Assembly (NCBI GenBank): GCA_017936765.1
Contig: JAGBEX010000014.1
Span: forward strand, 434,001 to 498,000
Direction: 5' to 3'
DNA: 64,000 nt
From: Clostridia bacterium
GTDB lineage: Bacteria > Bacillota > Clostridia > Christensenellales > Aristaeellaceae
The translations under genes and the position numbers were made by a program. Below are positions 26,774 to 36,057 of the stretch, piece after piece (within the stretch, counting starts at the first letter, position 1; each line of letters starts with the position of its first letter). The notes beneath the pieces were generated by a model. It searched no databases, was not told the DNA's origin, and saw nothing but the letters and a program-made list of their open reading frames with translations.

Positions 26774-27292
26774 ATGAAACGGAATATCAAAGCTATCCTT
26801 CTGCTGGCGCTGATCGCCATACTGCTGCTGGCGTCGGTGGGCACCACCTGGGCATATCTGGTCACCAGGCCAAAGACCATCACCAATGTATTCGAACACG
26901 CCCATGTAGATACGGAAATTGTTGAAGTCTTCGATGGTGCCACCAAGAGCAGCGTTATCATCCAAAACAAAAGCAACATTGCGGCTTTTGTCCGTGTTGC
27001 CATCGTAGGCAACTGGGTAAAAGATGGAGCCATCATTGAACCTTGGAATGGTAGCATCACCCCCGCCGCTGGCTGGACGAAGCAGGGCAGCTACTACTAT
27101 TACACCGCTCCTGTTGCCGCAGGTGCTTCCACGCCTAATTTACTCGGCAGCGCCATCACCAGCGCGTCCCGAGCCGACGGTGCTGTATTGCGCATTGATA
27201 TCCTTCAGCAAGGCATTCAGGCCGAACCAGTCAACGTTGTAAAAAGCGTGTGGGATGTTGATCCCACTACCCTCGCAGGAGGTGGCGCATGA
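26774..27292 (+). CDS. TasA/camelysin-like protein 5 with SipW-type signal peptide
   Basis: A 172-residue secreted protein, the shortest and most divergent of the five. The signal peptide ends LLASVGTTWA|YLVTRPKTITNVFEHAHV, still of SipW-dependent type. The mature part has NKSNIAAFVRVAIVGNW and a Tyr-rich loop (SYYYYTAP). It is separated from the other four by the CHAP protein and the adhesin, so it may have a distinct role such as an anchor-proximal subunit. The stop overlaps the next ATG by 4 bp, coupling it to the PHTG membrane protein. AAGGAGG precedes the ATG. Confidence 0.78.
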   Translation: MKRNIKAILLLALIAILLLASVGTTWAYLVTRPKTITNVFEHAHVDTEIVEVFDGATKSSVIIQNKSNIAAFVRVAIVGNWVKDGAIIEPWNGSITPAAGWTKQGSYYYYTAPVAAGASTPNLLGSAITSASRADGAVLRIDILQQGIQAEPVNVVKSVWDVDPTTLAGGGA

Positions 27293-27900
27293 AGCAGTTT
27301 TTCCGGATTGCTTTGCTTCTCCTGGTGTTGATGGTTTCTGGCGCTGTGGCAGAGTCTTCAGTGCGCTACGAAGGCGGCGCAGAGGAATTTGTTTTTCTCC
27401 CTGGCAGCACAGAATCCGACACAGATCTGTTCACTAGCTTCAAAAACGTTCTCCCCGGTGATGTACTAACCCAGCATATCACGGTTGAAAACACCTCAGG
27501 CAAGCGCATCCGCCTGTACCTTCGGGCAGACCCTGTGGATGAATCCCATCGGGATTTTCTTTCGCAGCTGCAGCTTTCTGTCTCCTGCCGGGACAACAGC
27601 ATTTTTGAGGCTGCCGCCAGCGAGTCCGCCCAGCTATGGCGCAATATTCCCTTGGGTACCTTCCGCACCAGCGGCAAAACCGAGCTGGTGGTAACGCTCA
27701 CCGTACCCGTAGAGCTGAACAACACCTACATGGGTGCCATGGGCATCATCCCCTGGGTTTTTACCGCCGATGAGATCCCCACCGACGATACGCCCCACAC
27801 CGGCGACTGGTTCCAGCTGTCCACCTGGCTGCTGCTGGGTGCCGCACTTCTGGCCGTTATTCTGACCCTGATCATTGTATACAGACGTTGCCGGGTCTAA
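27289..27900 (+). CDS. membrane protein with PHTG-type sorting signal
   Basis: A 203-residue exported protein. A signal peptide (1-21, ending GAVA) precedes a beta-rich extracellular domain (VLPGDVLTQHITVENTSGKRIRLYLRAD) that looks like a TasA-like or pilin-type sandwich. The C-terminus is TPHTGDW, a hydrophobic helix (about 176-197) and RRCRV, the three-part layout of a sortase sorting signal. Clostridial class B sortases are known to accept PXTG-type motifs, and a class B sortase lies two genes downstream. It is the only protein of the operon with such a signal, so it may be the wall anchor for the fibre. If not cleaved, it would simply be a membrane anchor. Confidence 0.75.
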   Translation: MKQFFRIALLLLVLMVSGAVAESSVRYEGGAEEFVFLPGSTESDTDLFTSFKNVLPGDVLTQHITVENTSGKRIRLYLRADPVDESHRDFLSQLQLSVSCRDNSIFEAAASESAQLWRNIPLGTFRTSGKTELVVTLTVPVELNNTYMGAMGIIPWVFTADEIPTDDTPHTGDWFQLSTWLLLGAALLAVILTLIIVYRRCRV

Positions 27901-27909
27901 GGAGAAAGT

Positions 27910-28041
27910 ATGCAAAAAAAGGTTCTGATCGCCATTCTGTTCTTGTGCGTCGCCCTCCTTGTGGTGGCAGGCGTGATTCTTTATCAAGAATACCAGTATG
28001 CGCAGGGCATCGCCTATTACGACAGCCTGCGCAGCCGATGA
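27910..28041 (+). CDS. 43-residue single-pass membrane peptide
   Basis: MQKKVLIAILFLCVALLVVA starts a hydrophobic helix (about 5-24), followed by ILYQEYQYAQGIAYYDSLRSR. GGAG lies 6 bp before the ATG, and the sortase ATG follows 13 bp after the stop. The helix plus YDSLR looks like the N-terminal membrane anchor of class B sortases, but the sortase that follows has its own signal sequence and is in a different frame. It could be a detached anchor, a sortase partner or a remnant. Confidence 0.6.
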   Translation: MQKKVLIAILFLCVALLVVAGVILYQEYQYAQGIAYYDSLRSR

Positions 28042-28054
28042 ACACGGGGGAACC

Positions 28055-29041
28055 ATGCTGAAACATTTTATTATCTTGCTTGTTTGTCTCGTACTCCTAC
28101 CCAACACGGCTTTGTGCAATACGCTGTCTGCGGAGGACGCCCATGCCATCGTAGATAGCCTATTTGCCGCAGCAGCAGGTGTAGATACACAGGACGAAGC
28201 CACGCTGCGCAAAGGTATGTCCAGTGATACCACCGCTTTACGCGATACCCAGCTATCTGGCTACCGCAAGGTCGTATATCCCTGGCTTTTGGCCTCCCTG
28301 CTTGGAGAACAGTCCGACCCGAATGCGATCTCCTCCGCTGCTGAAGCAATGTTGAGCAATGAGGTTGCCCAGCATTATCTGTCTTTGCTAACCACCAAGG
28401 GGGCAACGACCATCGAAGAGCAGCTGTCATTGACTCACGTAGCCTTCCTCCAATGGGCGAATGAGATCAATCACATAGCACTGCGCATGACCAATCCAGC
28501 ATATGCCTGCTGGATCTACCTTCCAGGCACCCCCATCGACTATCCCGTTGTGCACAGCGACAACAACAAGACCTATCTGAACCATATGTTCGACGGCACC
28601 CGCAACGCCAGCGGTACCCTATTCATCGACTACCTCAATCTACCAAATTTTCAGGATCCCAACACCCTGATCTATGGACACCATATGCGCAATGGCACCA
28701 TGTTTGGCACGCTGCCCCACTTCGACAAGCCAGGCTATGCCGCAGCACACCCCTATCTGCTTGTGATGACATCCCAAAGCCTGCTGTTGGCAGAACTGTT
28801 TGCCGGATACGTTACCTCCAGCGACGACCATTGCTATGATATTGCCATCAGCGACGCGGAGGATCTACTCCACTTTGAGGAGACCGCCCAACGCAAGTCG
28901 TCCTTCACGATACCCATGGAGTTCTCCCTTTCTGACCGCCTGCTGACCCTGTCCACCTGTGCCTATGCCTTTGAAAACGCCAGGTACATTCTGATCGGCA
29001 AGATCAATATCCTATGGACACAAGAAGAACCCATGCACTAA
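28055..29041 (+). CDS. srtB: class B sortase
   Basis: Transpeptidase that attaches sorting-signal proteins to peptidoglycan. The 328-residue protein has an N-terminal signal sequence (1-21), a helical region, then the sortase barrel: YPVVHSDNNKTYLNHMFDG, catalytic His209 in YGHHM, catalytic Cys302 in LTLSTCAYAF and the Arg at about 310 in NARYILIGK. TLSTC and the helical insertion before it are the class B pattern. The helical N-terminal part (about 22-150) is longer than in many SrtB enzymes. ATG at 28055 follows GGGGG. It closes the sipW operon and is followed by a strong terminator. Confidence 0.9.
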   Translation: MLKHFIILLVCLVLLPNTALCNTLSAEDAHAIVDSLFAAAAGVDTQDEATLRKGMSSDTTALRDTQLSGYRKVVYPWLLASLLGEQSDPNAISSAAEAMLSNEVAQHYLSLLTTKGATTIEEQLSLTHVAFLQWANEINHIALRMTNPAYACWIYLPGTPIDYPVVHSDNNKTYLNHMFDGTRNASGTLFIDYLNLPNFQDPNTLIYGHHMRNGTMFGTLPHFDKPGYAAAHPYLLVMTSQSLLLAELFAGYVTSSDDHCYDIAISDAEDLLHFEETAQRKSSFTIPMEFSLSDRLLTLSTCAYAFENARYILIGKINILWTQEEPMH

Positions 29042-29061
29042 CGAAACTGCCCTGAAATATC

Positions 29062-29097
29062 AAAAGGCTGGCATATGCAATGCATAACCAGCCTTTT
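29062..29097. terminator. bidirectional terminator between srtB and the pyridoxal-type kinase
   Basis: AAAAGGCTGG / CCAGCCTTTT arms (29062-29071 and 29088-29097); U-runs on both strands. It ends two convergent transcripts. Confidence 0.85.
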
Positions 29098-29110
29098 GCT
29101 TCATCATTTT

Positions 29111-29953
29111 TCACAGCAATTCAAGTTCCTTCATCAACCCCGGCAGCGCCTGCTCAAAGGCCACGCCGTAGTGCAGCGGCAAACCGTTCTCCACCGTGTA
29201 CAGCATGGCTTGGTGGGTGAAGTTCACAGCGATCTTCGCCGCCTCGCCGGTGGTTTTGCCGTGCAGCATGGCCGCAAACAGGGCAGAGGCAAACACATCC
29301 CCCGTGCCATAGAACACATGGGGCAGCCGAGGCGCACCGGCGAAGGTGCAGCTGCCGTCCGCAGCACAGAAGCCTGCCGCGCCCAGTTCATTGCCCCGAT
29401 GCACCCCGGTGATGAACACCTGGCCGCAGTTAAACTTCGCCGCCAGCGCTTCCAGCAGGATGCGCACGTCCTTTTCGCTGGGATGCTCCACATAGGGCTT
29501 GTTCAGCAGGATGCACGCCTCCGTCACATTAGGGACGATCACATCCGCCAGCTTGCACAGTTCGCCCATGCCGCCTGCCATTTCCCTGGTGTAGGTGGCG
29601 TAGAGCTGACCATGGTCGGCCATCACCGGATCCACCAGCGTCAGCCCGCCTTCCTGGTGATAGGTGTGCAGCACATCCCCCACCAGGCGGATCTGCTCAA
29701 AGCTGCCCAGAAAGCCGCTATACAGGCCGTCGAATTTCAGGGGCAGGCTGCTCCAATGCCCCAGGATGCGGTGCATTTCCTCCGTCAGGTCAAGGCAGGA
29801 ATAGCCTGTAAACACGCCCGTGTGGGTAGAGAGCAGCGCTGTGGGCAATGCTGCCGTGTGAATGCCGCAGGCTGCCAGTACGGGCAGGGCTACGGTGAGG
29901 GAGCAGCGGCCTTCGCAGCTCACATCATGAATGGCCAGGGCGCGTTTCTGCAT
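29111..29953 (-). CDS. pyridoxamine/pyridoxal kinase
   Basis: A ribokinase-fold kinase of 280 residues that salvages vitamin B6 by phosphorylating pyridoxal or pyridoxamine. Signatures are the N-terminal AIHDVSCEGRCSLTVALPVLAACG, STHTGVFTGY, VDPVMADHG and the anion-hole/ATP motif YGTGDVFASALFA. It is the usual length for the PdxY/PdxK group. HMP kinase activity is an alternative that sequence cannot exclude. The ATG at 29953 has AAAGGAGG upstream; a longer TTG start lies inside the promoter. Confidence 0.85.
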   Translation of the reverse strand: MQKRALAIHDVSCEGRCSLTVALPVLAACGIHTAALPTALLSTHTGVFTGYSCLDLTEEMHRILGHWSSLPLKFDGLYSGFLGSFEQIRLVGDVLHTYHQEGGLTLVDPVMADHGQLYATYTREMAGGMGELCKLADVIVPNVTEACILLNKPYVEHPSEKDVRILLEALAAKFNCGQVFITGVHRGNELGAAGFCAADGSCTFAGAPRLPHVFYGTGDVFASALFAAMLHGKTTGEAAKIAVNFTHQAMLYTVENGLPLHYGVAFEQALPGLMKELELL

Positions 29954-29980
29954 GATCCTTCCTCCTTTGGGTATGCTTGC

Positions 29981-30009
29981 ATCATACAGCACCTTGCGCA
30001 ATTTGTCCA
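29981..30009 (-). promoter_or_regulatory. promoter of the pyridoxal-type kinase gene
   Basis: Minus-strand TGGACA (30004-30009), 17 bp spacer and TATGAT (29981-29986). It is back to back with the promoter of the ACT gene. Confidence 0.6.
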
Positions 30010-30030
30010 GTATCCTACCCAATGTTTGCC

Positions 30031-30059
30031 TTGACAAATCCGTGACATTTCATTATAGT
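30031..30059 (+). promoter_or_regulatory. promoter of the ACT-PFL operon
   Basis: Perfect TTGACA (30031-30036), 17 bp spacer and TATAGT (30054-30059), about 40 bp before the ACT-domain start. Confidence 0.7.
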
Positions 30060-30099
30060 GGAAAATGGTTTTTTATGAATAGACGGAGGCGATTTTCCC

Positions 30100-30372
30100 A
30101 TGACCAAAGCCCTGATTTCCGTAACCGGCCTGGATGCCACCGGCATCATTGCCAAGGTTGCCACCAAGCTGAGCGAAATGAACATCAATATTCTCGACAT
30201 CACCCAGACCATTCTGGGCGGCTACTTCACCATGATGATGGTGGTGGACCTGGACGGCGCTCACATGGAATTCGCCGCCATTGACGAGGCCCTGCAGCCC
30301 ATCCGTGAAGAAATGAAGATGTCCATCCATATGCAGCGCATGGATATCTTTGACGCTATGCACCGCATCTAA
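30100..30372 (+). CDS. ACT domain-containing protein (UPF0237)
   Basis: A single ACT domain of 90 residues, a small-molecule-sensing regulatory fold that binds amino acids or related ligands. It shows the beta-alpha-beta pattern with ISVTGLDATGIIAKVATKLSEMNINILDITQTI and a second half HMEFAAIDEALQPIREEM. This stand-alone protein is almost always found directly before a PFL/DUF711 gene, as here (94 bp later), and presumably senses the ligand that regulates its partner. The partner's substrate is unknown, so the pathway cannot be named. AGGCGATTTTCCC is the weak ribosome binding site region. Confidence 0.9.
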   Translation: MTKALISVTGLDATGIIAKVATKLSEMNINILDITQTILGGYFTMMMVVDLDGAHMEFAAIDEALQPIREEMKMSIHMQRMDIFDAMHRI

Positions 30373-30466
30373 GCGGCTAGTGGCCGCAGCCATTTCCGCC
30401 AAACGCTGCATTTCCCTGCTTGCGCCCCGCGCGCATACATGACATGACAACAAAGGAGATTTCCCA

Positions 30467-31813
30467 ATGATCGAAACCGGCGAGATCCTCCAAACGATGC
30501 GGATGATCCAGGAGGAAAACTTCGACATCCGCACCATCACCCTGGGCATCAACCTGCTGGACTGCTCCGACCCCGATGGGGAAAAGTGCGGCCAGCGCGT
30601 CTATGACAAGATCTGCCGCGTGGCCAAGGATCTGGTCAAGACCGGCGAAGCCATCGAGCGCGAGTTCTCCATTCCCATCGTGAACAAGCGCATTTCCGTG
30701 ACCCCTGTGAGCCTGATCTGCCAGGCCGATCCCCGCCCCATTGCCCGCTGGCTGGACAAAGCCGCTGCCGAAATGGGCGTCAACTTCCTGGGCGGCTACT
30801 CTGCCCTGATGCAGAAGGGCGCCACCCTGGCCGACGAGCGTCTCCTGGCCTCCATTCCCGAGGTCATGGCCACCACCGAGCGCCTCTGCTCTTCCGTGAA
30901 CGTTGGCTCCACCCGCGCTGGAATCAACATGAACGCCGTGCGCGAAATGGGCGAGATTATCAAAAAGACCGCCGAGCTGACCGCCGACCGGGATTCCTTG
31001 GGCTGCGCCAAGCTGGTGGTGTTCGCCAATGCCGTGGAGGACAACCCCTTCATGGCCGGTGCTTTCTGCGGCGTGGGCGAGCCTGAGTGCGCCATTAACG
31101 TGGGCGTTTCCGGCCCCGGCGTGGTGAAGAAAGCGCTGGAGCAGGTCAAGGGTCAGCCCTTCGACGTGGTGGCCGAGACCATCAAGCGCACCGCCTTCAA
31201 GATCACCCGTGTTGGCCAGCTGGTTGCCCGCGAGGCTTCTCAGCGGCTGAACATCCCCTTCGGCATTGTTGACCTGTCCCTGGCGCCCACCCCTGCCCGC
31301 GGCGATTCCGTGGCCCACATCCTCACCGAAATGGGTCTGGAAATGGCTGGTGCACCCGGCACCACTGCCGCCCTGGCGCTCCTGAACGACGCCGTGAAGA
31401 AGGGCGGCGTGATGGCCTCCAACCATGTGGGCGGCCTGTCCGGCGCCTTCATCCCCGTCAGCGAGGACATCGGCATGATCGAGGCTGCCGCTTGCGGCGC
31501 CCTGACCCTGGAGAAGCTGGAAGCCATGACCTGTGTCTGCTCCGTTGGCCTGGACATGATCGCCATTCCCGGCGACACCTCCGCCGCTGCCATCTCCGGC
31601 ATCATTGCCGACGAAGCCGCCATCGGCATGGTCAACAACAAGACCACCGCCGTGCGCGTCATTCCCGCCGCTGGCAAAAAGGCCGGCGACACCGTCGAAT
31701 TCGGCGGCCTGCTGGGCTTCGCCCCGGTGATGCCCGTCAACACCTACAACAACGCCGACTTCATCGCCCGCGGCGGCCGCATCCCCGCACCTCTGCACTC
31801 TCTGCGCAACTAA
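30467..31813 (+). CDS. PFL family protein (UPF0210/DUF711)
   Basis: A 448-residue protein with the DUF711 signatures [28 protein letters not shown] and the glycine-rich [14 protein letters not shown]. The fold is related to glycyl radical enzymes of the PFL group, but the C-terminal glycyl radical motif RVXGY is not seen, so a radical mechanism is not supported. Length is normal. It follows the ACT gene with AAAGGAG before the ATG, as in most Firmicutes. Function remains undescribed. Its 3' end runs directly into a composite hairpin element. Confidence 0.88.
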   Translation: MIETGEILQTMRMIQEENFDIRTITLGINLLDCSDPDGEKCGQRVYDKICRVAKDLVKTGEAIEREFSIPIVNKRISVTPVSLICQADPRPIARWLDKAAAEMGVNFLGGYSALMQKGATLADERLLASIPEVMATTERLCSSVNVGSTRAGINMNAVREMGEIIKKTAELTADRDSLGCAKLVVFANAVEDNPFMAGAFCGVGEPECAINVGVSGPGVVKKALEQVKGQPFDVVAETIKRTAFKITRVGQLVAREASQRLNIPFGIVDLSLAPTPARGDSVAHILTEMGLEMAGAPGTTAALALLNDAVKKGGVMASNHVGGLSGAFIPVSEDIGMIEAAACGALTLEKLEAMTCVCSVGLDMIAIPGDTSAAAISGIIADEAAIGMVNNKTTAVRVIPAAGKKAGDTVEFGGLLGFAPVMPVNTYNNADFIARGGRIPAPLHSLRN

Positions 31814-33282
<1,469 letters not shown>

Positions 33283-33285
33283 CCA

Positions 33286-33575
33286 GAGGCTCTGCCTCTG
33301 GACTCCGGTCAGTGCTCTGCCCTGACAACCCGCGAAGGGCCGTTCGATCCGCAACCTCAATCGTCGCCTTCTCGCCTAAAGGCTCGAATGCTCGTTTCGG
33401 TTGATTCGCTCAGCTCGCTGCTTCCGCCACTGGCGGCGCTCGCATCGCTCACCCTTGCGACACCCATTTTTTCGATCAGTAATTTGGCTGTGCAGCTGTA
33501 GGGGCGATCTGCGATCGCCCGCAGTCCACACTTTCAATCTCGCATTCCGAATTCTTTTTTCGACGACAGGAGAAA
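33286..33575 (+). repeat. composite hairpin element, copy 3 (interrupted)
   Basis: After the obg stop: CCAGAGGC-TCT-GCCTCTGG, GTCAGTGC-TCT-GCCCTGAC (one mismatch) and then only the left arm of the fourth hairpin, CGAAGGGCCGTTCG (about 33332). About 105 bp of unrelated GC-rich sequence with cgctcagctcgctgc-type units follow, before the element resumes at ACACCCATTTTTTCG. The GGGCGATC-TGC-GATCGCCC palindrome and the ATTCCGAATT tail then appear in the usual order. No coding gene is seen between obg and yhbY. Confidence 0.75.
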
Positions 33576-33580
33576 AAAAC

Positions 33581-33868
33581 ATGACCAGCAAACAGCGCGC
33601 CTACCTCCGTTCCATGGCCAACACCATGGAGACCATCCTCTACATTGGCAAGGACGGCATTGTCCCCGGCACCATCAAGCAGGCTAGCGACGCCCTTGAA
33701 GCCCGCGAGCTGATCAAGTGCGCCGTGCAGCAGGGTTGCCCCCTCACCGCCCGCGAGGCCATCACCGAGCTGTGCCAGCAGCTGGAAGCCGAGCCTGTGC
33801 AGTGCATCGGCCGCCGCTTCGTGATGTACCGTCCCAGCAGGGAGAATCCCCGCATCGTGCTGGAATAA
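33581..33868 (+). CDS. yhbY: YhbY family RNA-binding protein (CRM domain)
   Basis: A 95-residue CRM-domain protein that binds pre-50S ribosomal particles. The core LRSMANTMETILYIGKDG (GxxG-like loop IGKDG) and the helix following are typical, as is RRFVMYRPS near the C-terminus. ACAGGAG precedes the ATG at 33581. Its place after obg matches many genomes and supports a role in ribosome assembly. Confidence 0.92.
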   Translation: MTSKQRAYLRSMANTMETILYIGKDGIVPGTIKQASDALEARELIKCAVQQGCPLTAREAITELCQQLEAEPVQCIGRRFVMYRPSRENPRIVLE

Positions 33869-33881
33869 GCAGCACAATATA

Positions 33882-33911
33882 CCAACCGGAACTTGTCATC
33901 CGGCTGGTTTT
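33882..33911 (+). terminator. terminator of obg-yhbY
   Basis: CCAaCCGGA / TCCGGcTGG arms (33882-33890 and 33899-33907), one mismatch, followed by TTTT. It overlaps the -35 region of the next gene's promoter. Confidence 0.65.
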
Positions 33912-33921
33912 GTGTTATGAT
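33893..33921 (+). promoter_or_regulatory. promoter of the acetyltransferase-glycosylase pair
   Basis: TTGTCA (33893-33898), 17 bp spacer, TATGAT (33916-33921). The -35 lies in the loop of the preceding terminator. Confidence 0.55.
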
Positions 33922-33953
33922 GGAGCATCTTTTTATCGAAAGGTGTGACCCCC

Positions 33954-34490
33954 GTGCATCAGTATGTTCTGGAAACCGAGCGACTCATTCTCCGTCCTCT
34001 CACCGTAGCCGACGCAGCCGCCGAATTCGTCTGGCTCTCTGATCCGGAGGTCAACCGCTTCATGCCATACAACCTGTACACCCGCGTGGAGCAGGCCGAA
34101 GACTGGCTGCGCCATGTGGAACAAAGCGAAGACACTTACCACTTTGGCTTTGTTCGCAAAGAGGACGGTCTGCTTATTGGCGCTGGATCCATCAGCCCCG
34201 AGCCCGATGTTCACGATGCCCTTCCCGGCGCATGGTCCTTCGGCTACAACCTCCGCCGTGACTGCTGGAACCAGGGCTATGCCAGCGAGGCCACCCGCGC
34301 CATGATCGACTTCGCCCACCGCACCTTTGGTGTGAAGGACTTCTGCGCCACCCATGCCGCTGAAAATCCCGCTTCTGGCCGCGTCATGGAAAAGGTCGGC
34401 TGTACCTTCCATCATTTCAGCGAGTATTCCACCTTCGATAGCACCCAGACCTTCCCCGCCAAGGTGTGGGCGCTGCACCTGGAGGACTGA
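33954..34490 (+). CDS. GNAT family N-acetyltransferase (RimJ/RimL-like)
   Basis: A 178-residue acetyltransferase of the RimJ/RimL-like branch, with the N-terminus LETERLILRPLTVADA, the central GAGSISPEPD and the acetyl-CoA-binding RRDCWNQGYASEATRAMIDFA. The acceptor could be a protein N-terminus, an amino-sugar or a drug; sequence does not decide. GTG at 33954 was preferred over GTG at 33945 because AAAGGTG lies at a suitable distance. The glycosylase gene follows with 1 bp between them. Confidence 0.85.
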   Translation: MHQYVLETERLILRPLTVADAAAEFVWLSDPEVNRFMPYNLYTRVEQAEDWLRHVEQSEDTYHFGFVRKEDGLLIGAGSISPEPDVHDALPGAWSFGYNLRRDCWNQGYASEATRAMIDFAHRTFGVKDFCATHAAENPASGRVMEKVGCTFHHFSEYSTFDSTQTFPAKVWALHLED

Positions 34491-34491
34491 C

Positions 34492-34971
34492 ATGCAGCAG
34501 GTCGAACATCCCTTCTCGCCCGTGGTAGATGCACACAGCCGCATCCTCATCCTGGGCAGCTTCCCCTCGGTGGCGTCCCGCGAGGAGGGCTTCTTCTACG
34601 GCCATCCCCGCAACCGCTTCTGGCCGATGCTGGCCACCCTCTTTGGCGAGGAAACACCCTGCACCATTCCCGACAAGCAAGCCCTGCTGCTCCGGCACCA
34701 CCTTGCCCTGTGGGATGTCATTGCTACCTGCCGCATCAAAGGCTCAGCCGACAGCTCCATCCGCGACGCCGTGCCGGTGGACATCCACCGCGTGCTGGAT
34801 GCCGCGCCCATTGAGCGCATCCTGTGCAATGGCGCCCTTTCCGGCAAGCTCTACCGCCAGCATTTGCAACCCATAACGGGTATGGAGGCCATCATACTGC
34901 CCTCCACCAGCCCTGCCAATGCCGCCTGGAGCCTGCCCCGCCTCTGCACCGCCTGGTCGCCCCATTTGTAG
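34492..34971 (+). CDS. DNA-deoxyinosine glycosylase (UDG superfamily)
   Basis: A base-excision repair enzyme of 159 residues that removes hypoxanthine from DNA. UDG-superfamily motif 1 is seen in LILGSFPSVASREEGFFYGHPRNRFWPML and motif 2 in PSTSPANAAW. Length and layout fit the TIGR04274 family of hypoxanthine-DNA glycosylases. ATG at 34492 follows GGAGGACTGAC, which overlaps the end of the acetyltransferase gene, so the two are cotranscribed. Confidence 0.85.
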   Translation: MQQVEHPFSPVVDAHSRILILGSFPSVASREEGFFYGHPRNRFWPMLATLFGEETPCTIPDKQALLLRHHLALWDVIATCRIKGSADSSIRDAVPVDIHRVLDAAPIERILCNGALSGKLYRQHLQPITGMEAIILPSTSPANAAWSLPRLCTAWSPHL

Positions 34972-34977
34972 CTTTAA

Positions 34978-35006
34978 CAGCCAGACATACGCTGTCCGGC
35001 TGTTTT
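34978..35006. terminator. terminator between the glycosylase gene and the ger operon
   Basis: CAGCCaGACA / TGTCcGGCTG arms (34978-34987 and 34993-35002), one mismatch, followed by TTTT on the plus strand. It separates convergent transcripts. Confidence 0.7.
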
Positions 35007-35007
35007 C

Positions 35008-36057
35008 TTATGCCTCTCTTTCCACCTCAACAACAAAGCGCCACTCCAGCGCCGGATATTTCTCCGACCAGTTCATTACGTGCCATTGCGCCATGTCTGC
35101 ACATCTGGCGATGGCTTGCCGTGCTATGCCCAGCGCATCGCACCCAGCAGCGGCCAGCTTGCCGGTCAGCCCATGCAAAGCGCTGAGCAACGCTTGCGTC
35201 AGTCCTTCCTCCGTCAGATCGGAGGCGCTGTACCGCACCCGAAGCCTGACCTGCACCGCCGAGCCTTTCAGGTCCACATTGCTGGATGCCGCCAACAGCG
35301 TCGCCGTTCCCTCCGGCAGGGAGAGCGTCCCCTGACGCAGCTTGCCCTGCAGCAGCGCCAGCAGCTGCATCTCCATAGCGGTCAGGCTGGCCTTCACCTG
35401 TCCGCCGTTGTTCACCAGCCACCCACCGGATAGCTGCACCTTCCCTGCGACTTTGGCCGCCTGCTCGCCTGCCGCAGCATCCATGCCCGGCGCGGCGTTG
35501 TCGGCATTCTCCAGCGCAGCGTTCATCAGCACCGCCTGCTGGCGTTCGCCCATTCGCAACCAATCCGACAGGGTGATGCACGGTACCACGCCCACGACCT
35601 GCCTGGACGCCATCAGCGCTTCCAACGATTTGCTCAGCCTGCTGCCGGTGGCTGGCTCCAGGGCGTCCAGCACATCCAGCACATTGTCCTCCGTGACGCA
35701 CAGCGCTGCCTGCGCCCGCACCTCGCCCCGCGAAGCCAGCGCCCGCAGCACCTCAGGGAATCTCCCCGACGCAGCCAGCTCCTTGCCGAACAGCAGCATT
35801 CGCAGTTGCCCGTAGTGCAGCTCCATGGGGGCCGAGGCATTCAGCAGCGCCAGCGCCTCGCCCAGGGACTTTCCTCTGGCTGATAGTGTCAGATATCCCC
35901 CGCCCGTCTGATAGGTCGGTATCCGCGCCCCGGCCTCCCACACGCCGCCGCTTTCGCTGATGCCCAGCACCACCGCAAAGACGCGCTCCTCCCCCGGCAA
36001 AGCGCTGCACCCTCCCAGCAGCAGCGCAGCCAGCAGGACGACCATCGCCTTCTTCAT
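35008..36057 (-). CDS. gerC: Ger(x)C family spore germination lipoprotein
   Basis: The lipoprotein subunit of a germinant receptor in the spore inner membrane. The 349-residue protein has a signal peptide ending in the lipobox LLGGC (Cys about 16), then the GerC N-terminal domain (GARIPTYQTGGGYLTLSARGKSLGEAL) and a C-terminal beta/alpha domain ending WRFVVEVERE. ATG at 36057 overlaps the stop of gerB by 4 bp. It is last in the order A-B-C. The germinant ligand cannot be predicted. The name gerC is used generically for the Ger(x)C family. Confidence 0.88.
   Translation of the reverse strand: MKKAMVVLLAALLLGGCSALPGEERVFAVVLGISESGGVWEAGARIPTYQTGGGYLTLSARGKSLGEALALLNASAPMELHYGQLRMLLFGKELAASGRFPEVLRALASRGEVRAQAALCVTEDNVLDVLDALEPATGSRLSKSLEALMASRQVVGVVPCITLSDWLRMGERQQAVLMNAALENADNAAPGMDAAAGEQAAKVAGKVQLSGGWLVNNGGQVKASLTAMEMQLLALLQGKLRQGTLSLPEGTATLLAASSNVDLKGSAVQVRLRVRYSASDLTEEGLTQALLSALHGLTGKLAAAGCDALGIARQAIARCADMAQWHVMNWSEKYPALEWRFVVEVEREA

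Noticed and set aside
27910..29041. Frameshifted single sortase gene joining the 43-residue ORF and srtB
   Set aside because: The second ORF has its own signal sequence and ribosome binding site, so a simple frameshift is less likely than two genes; it remains a possibility.
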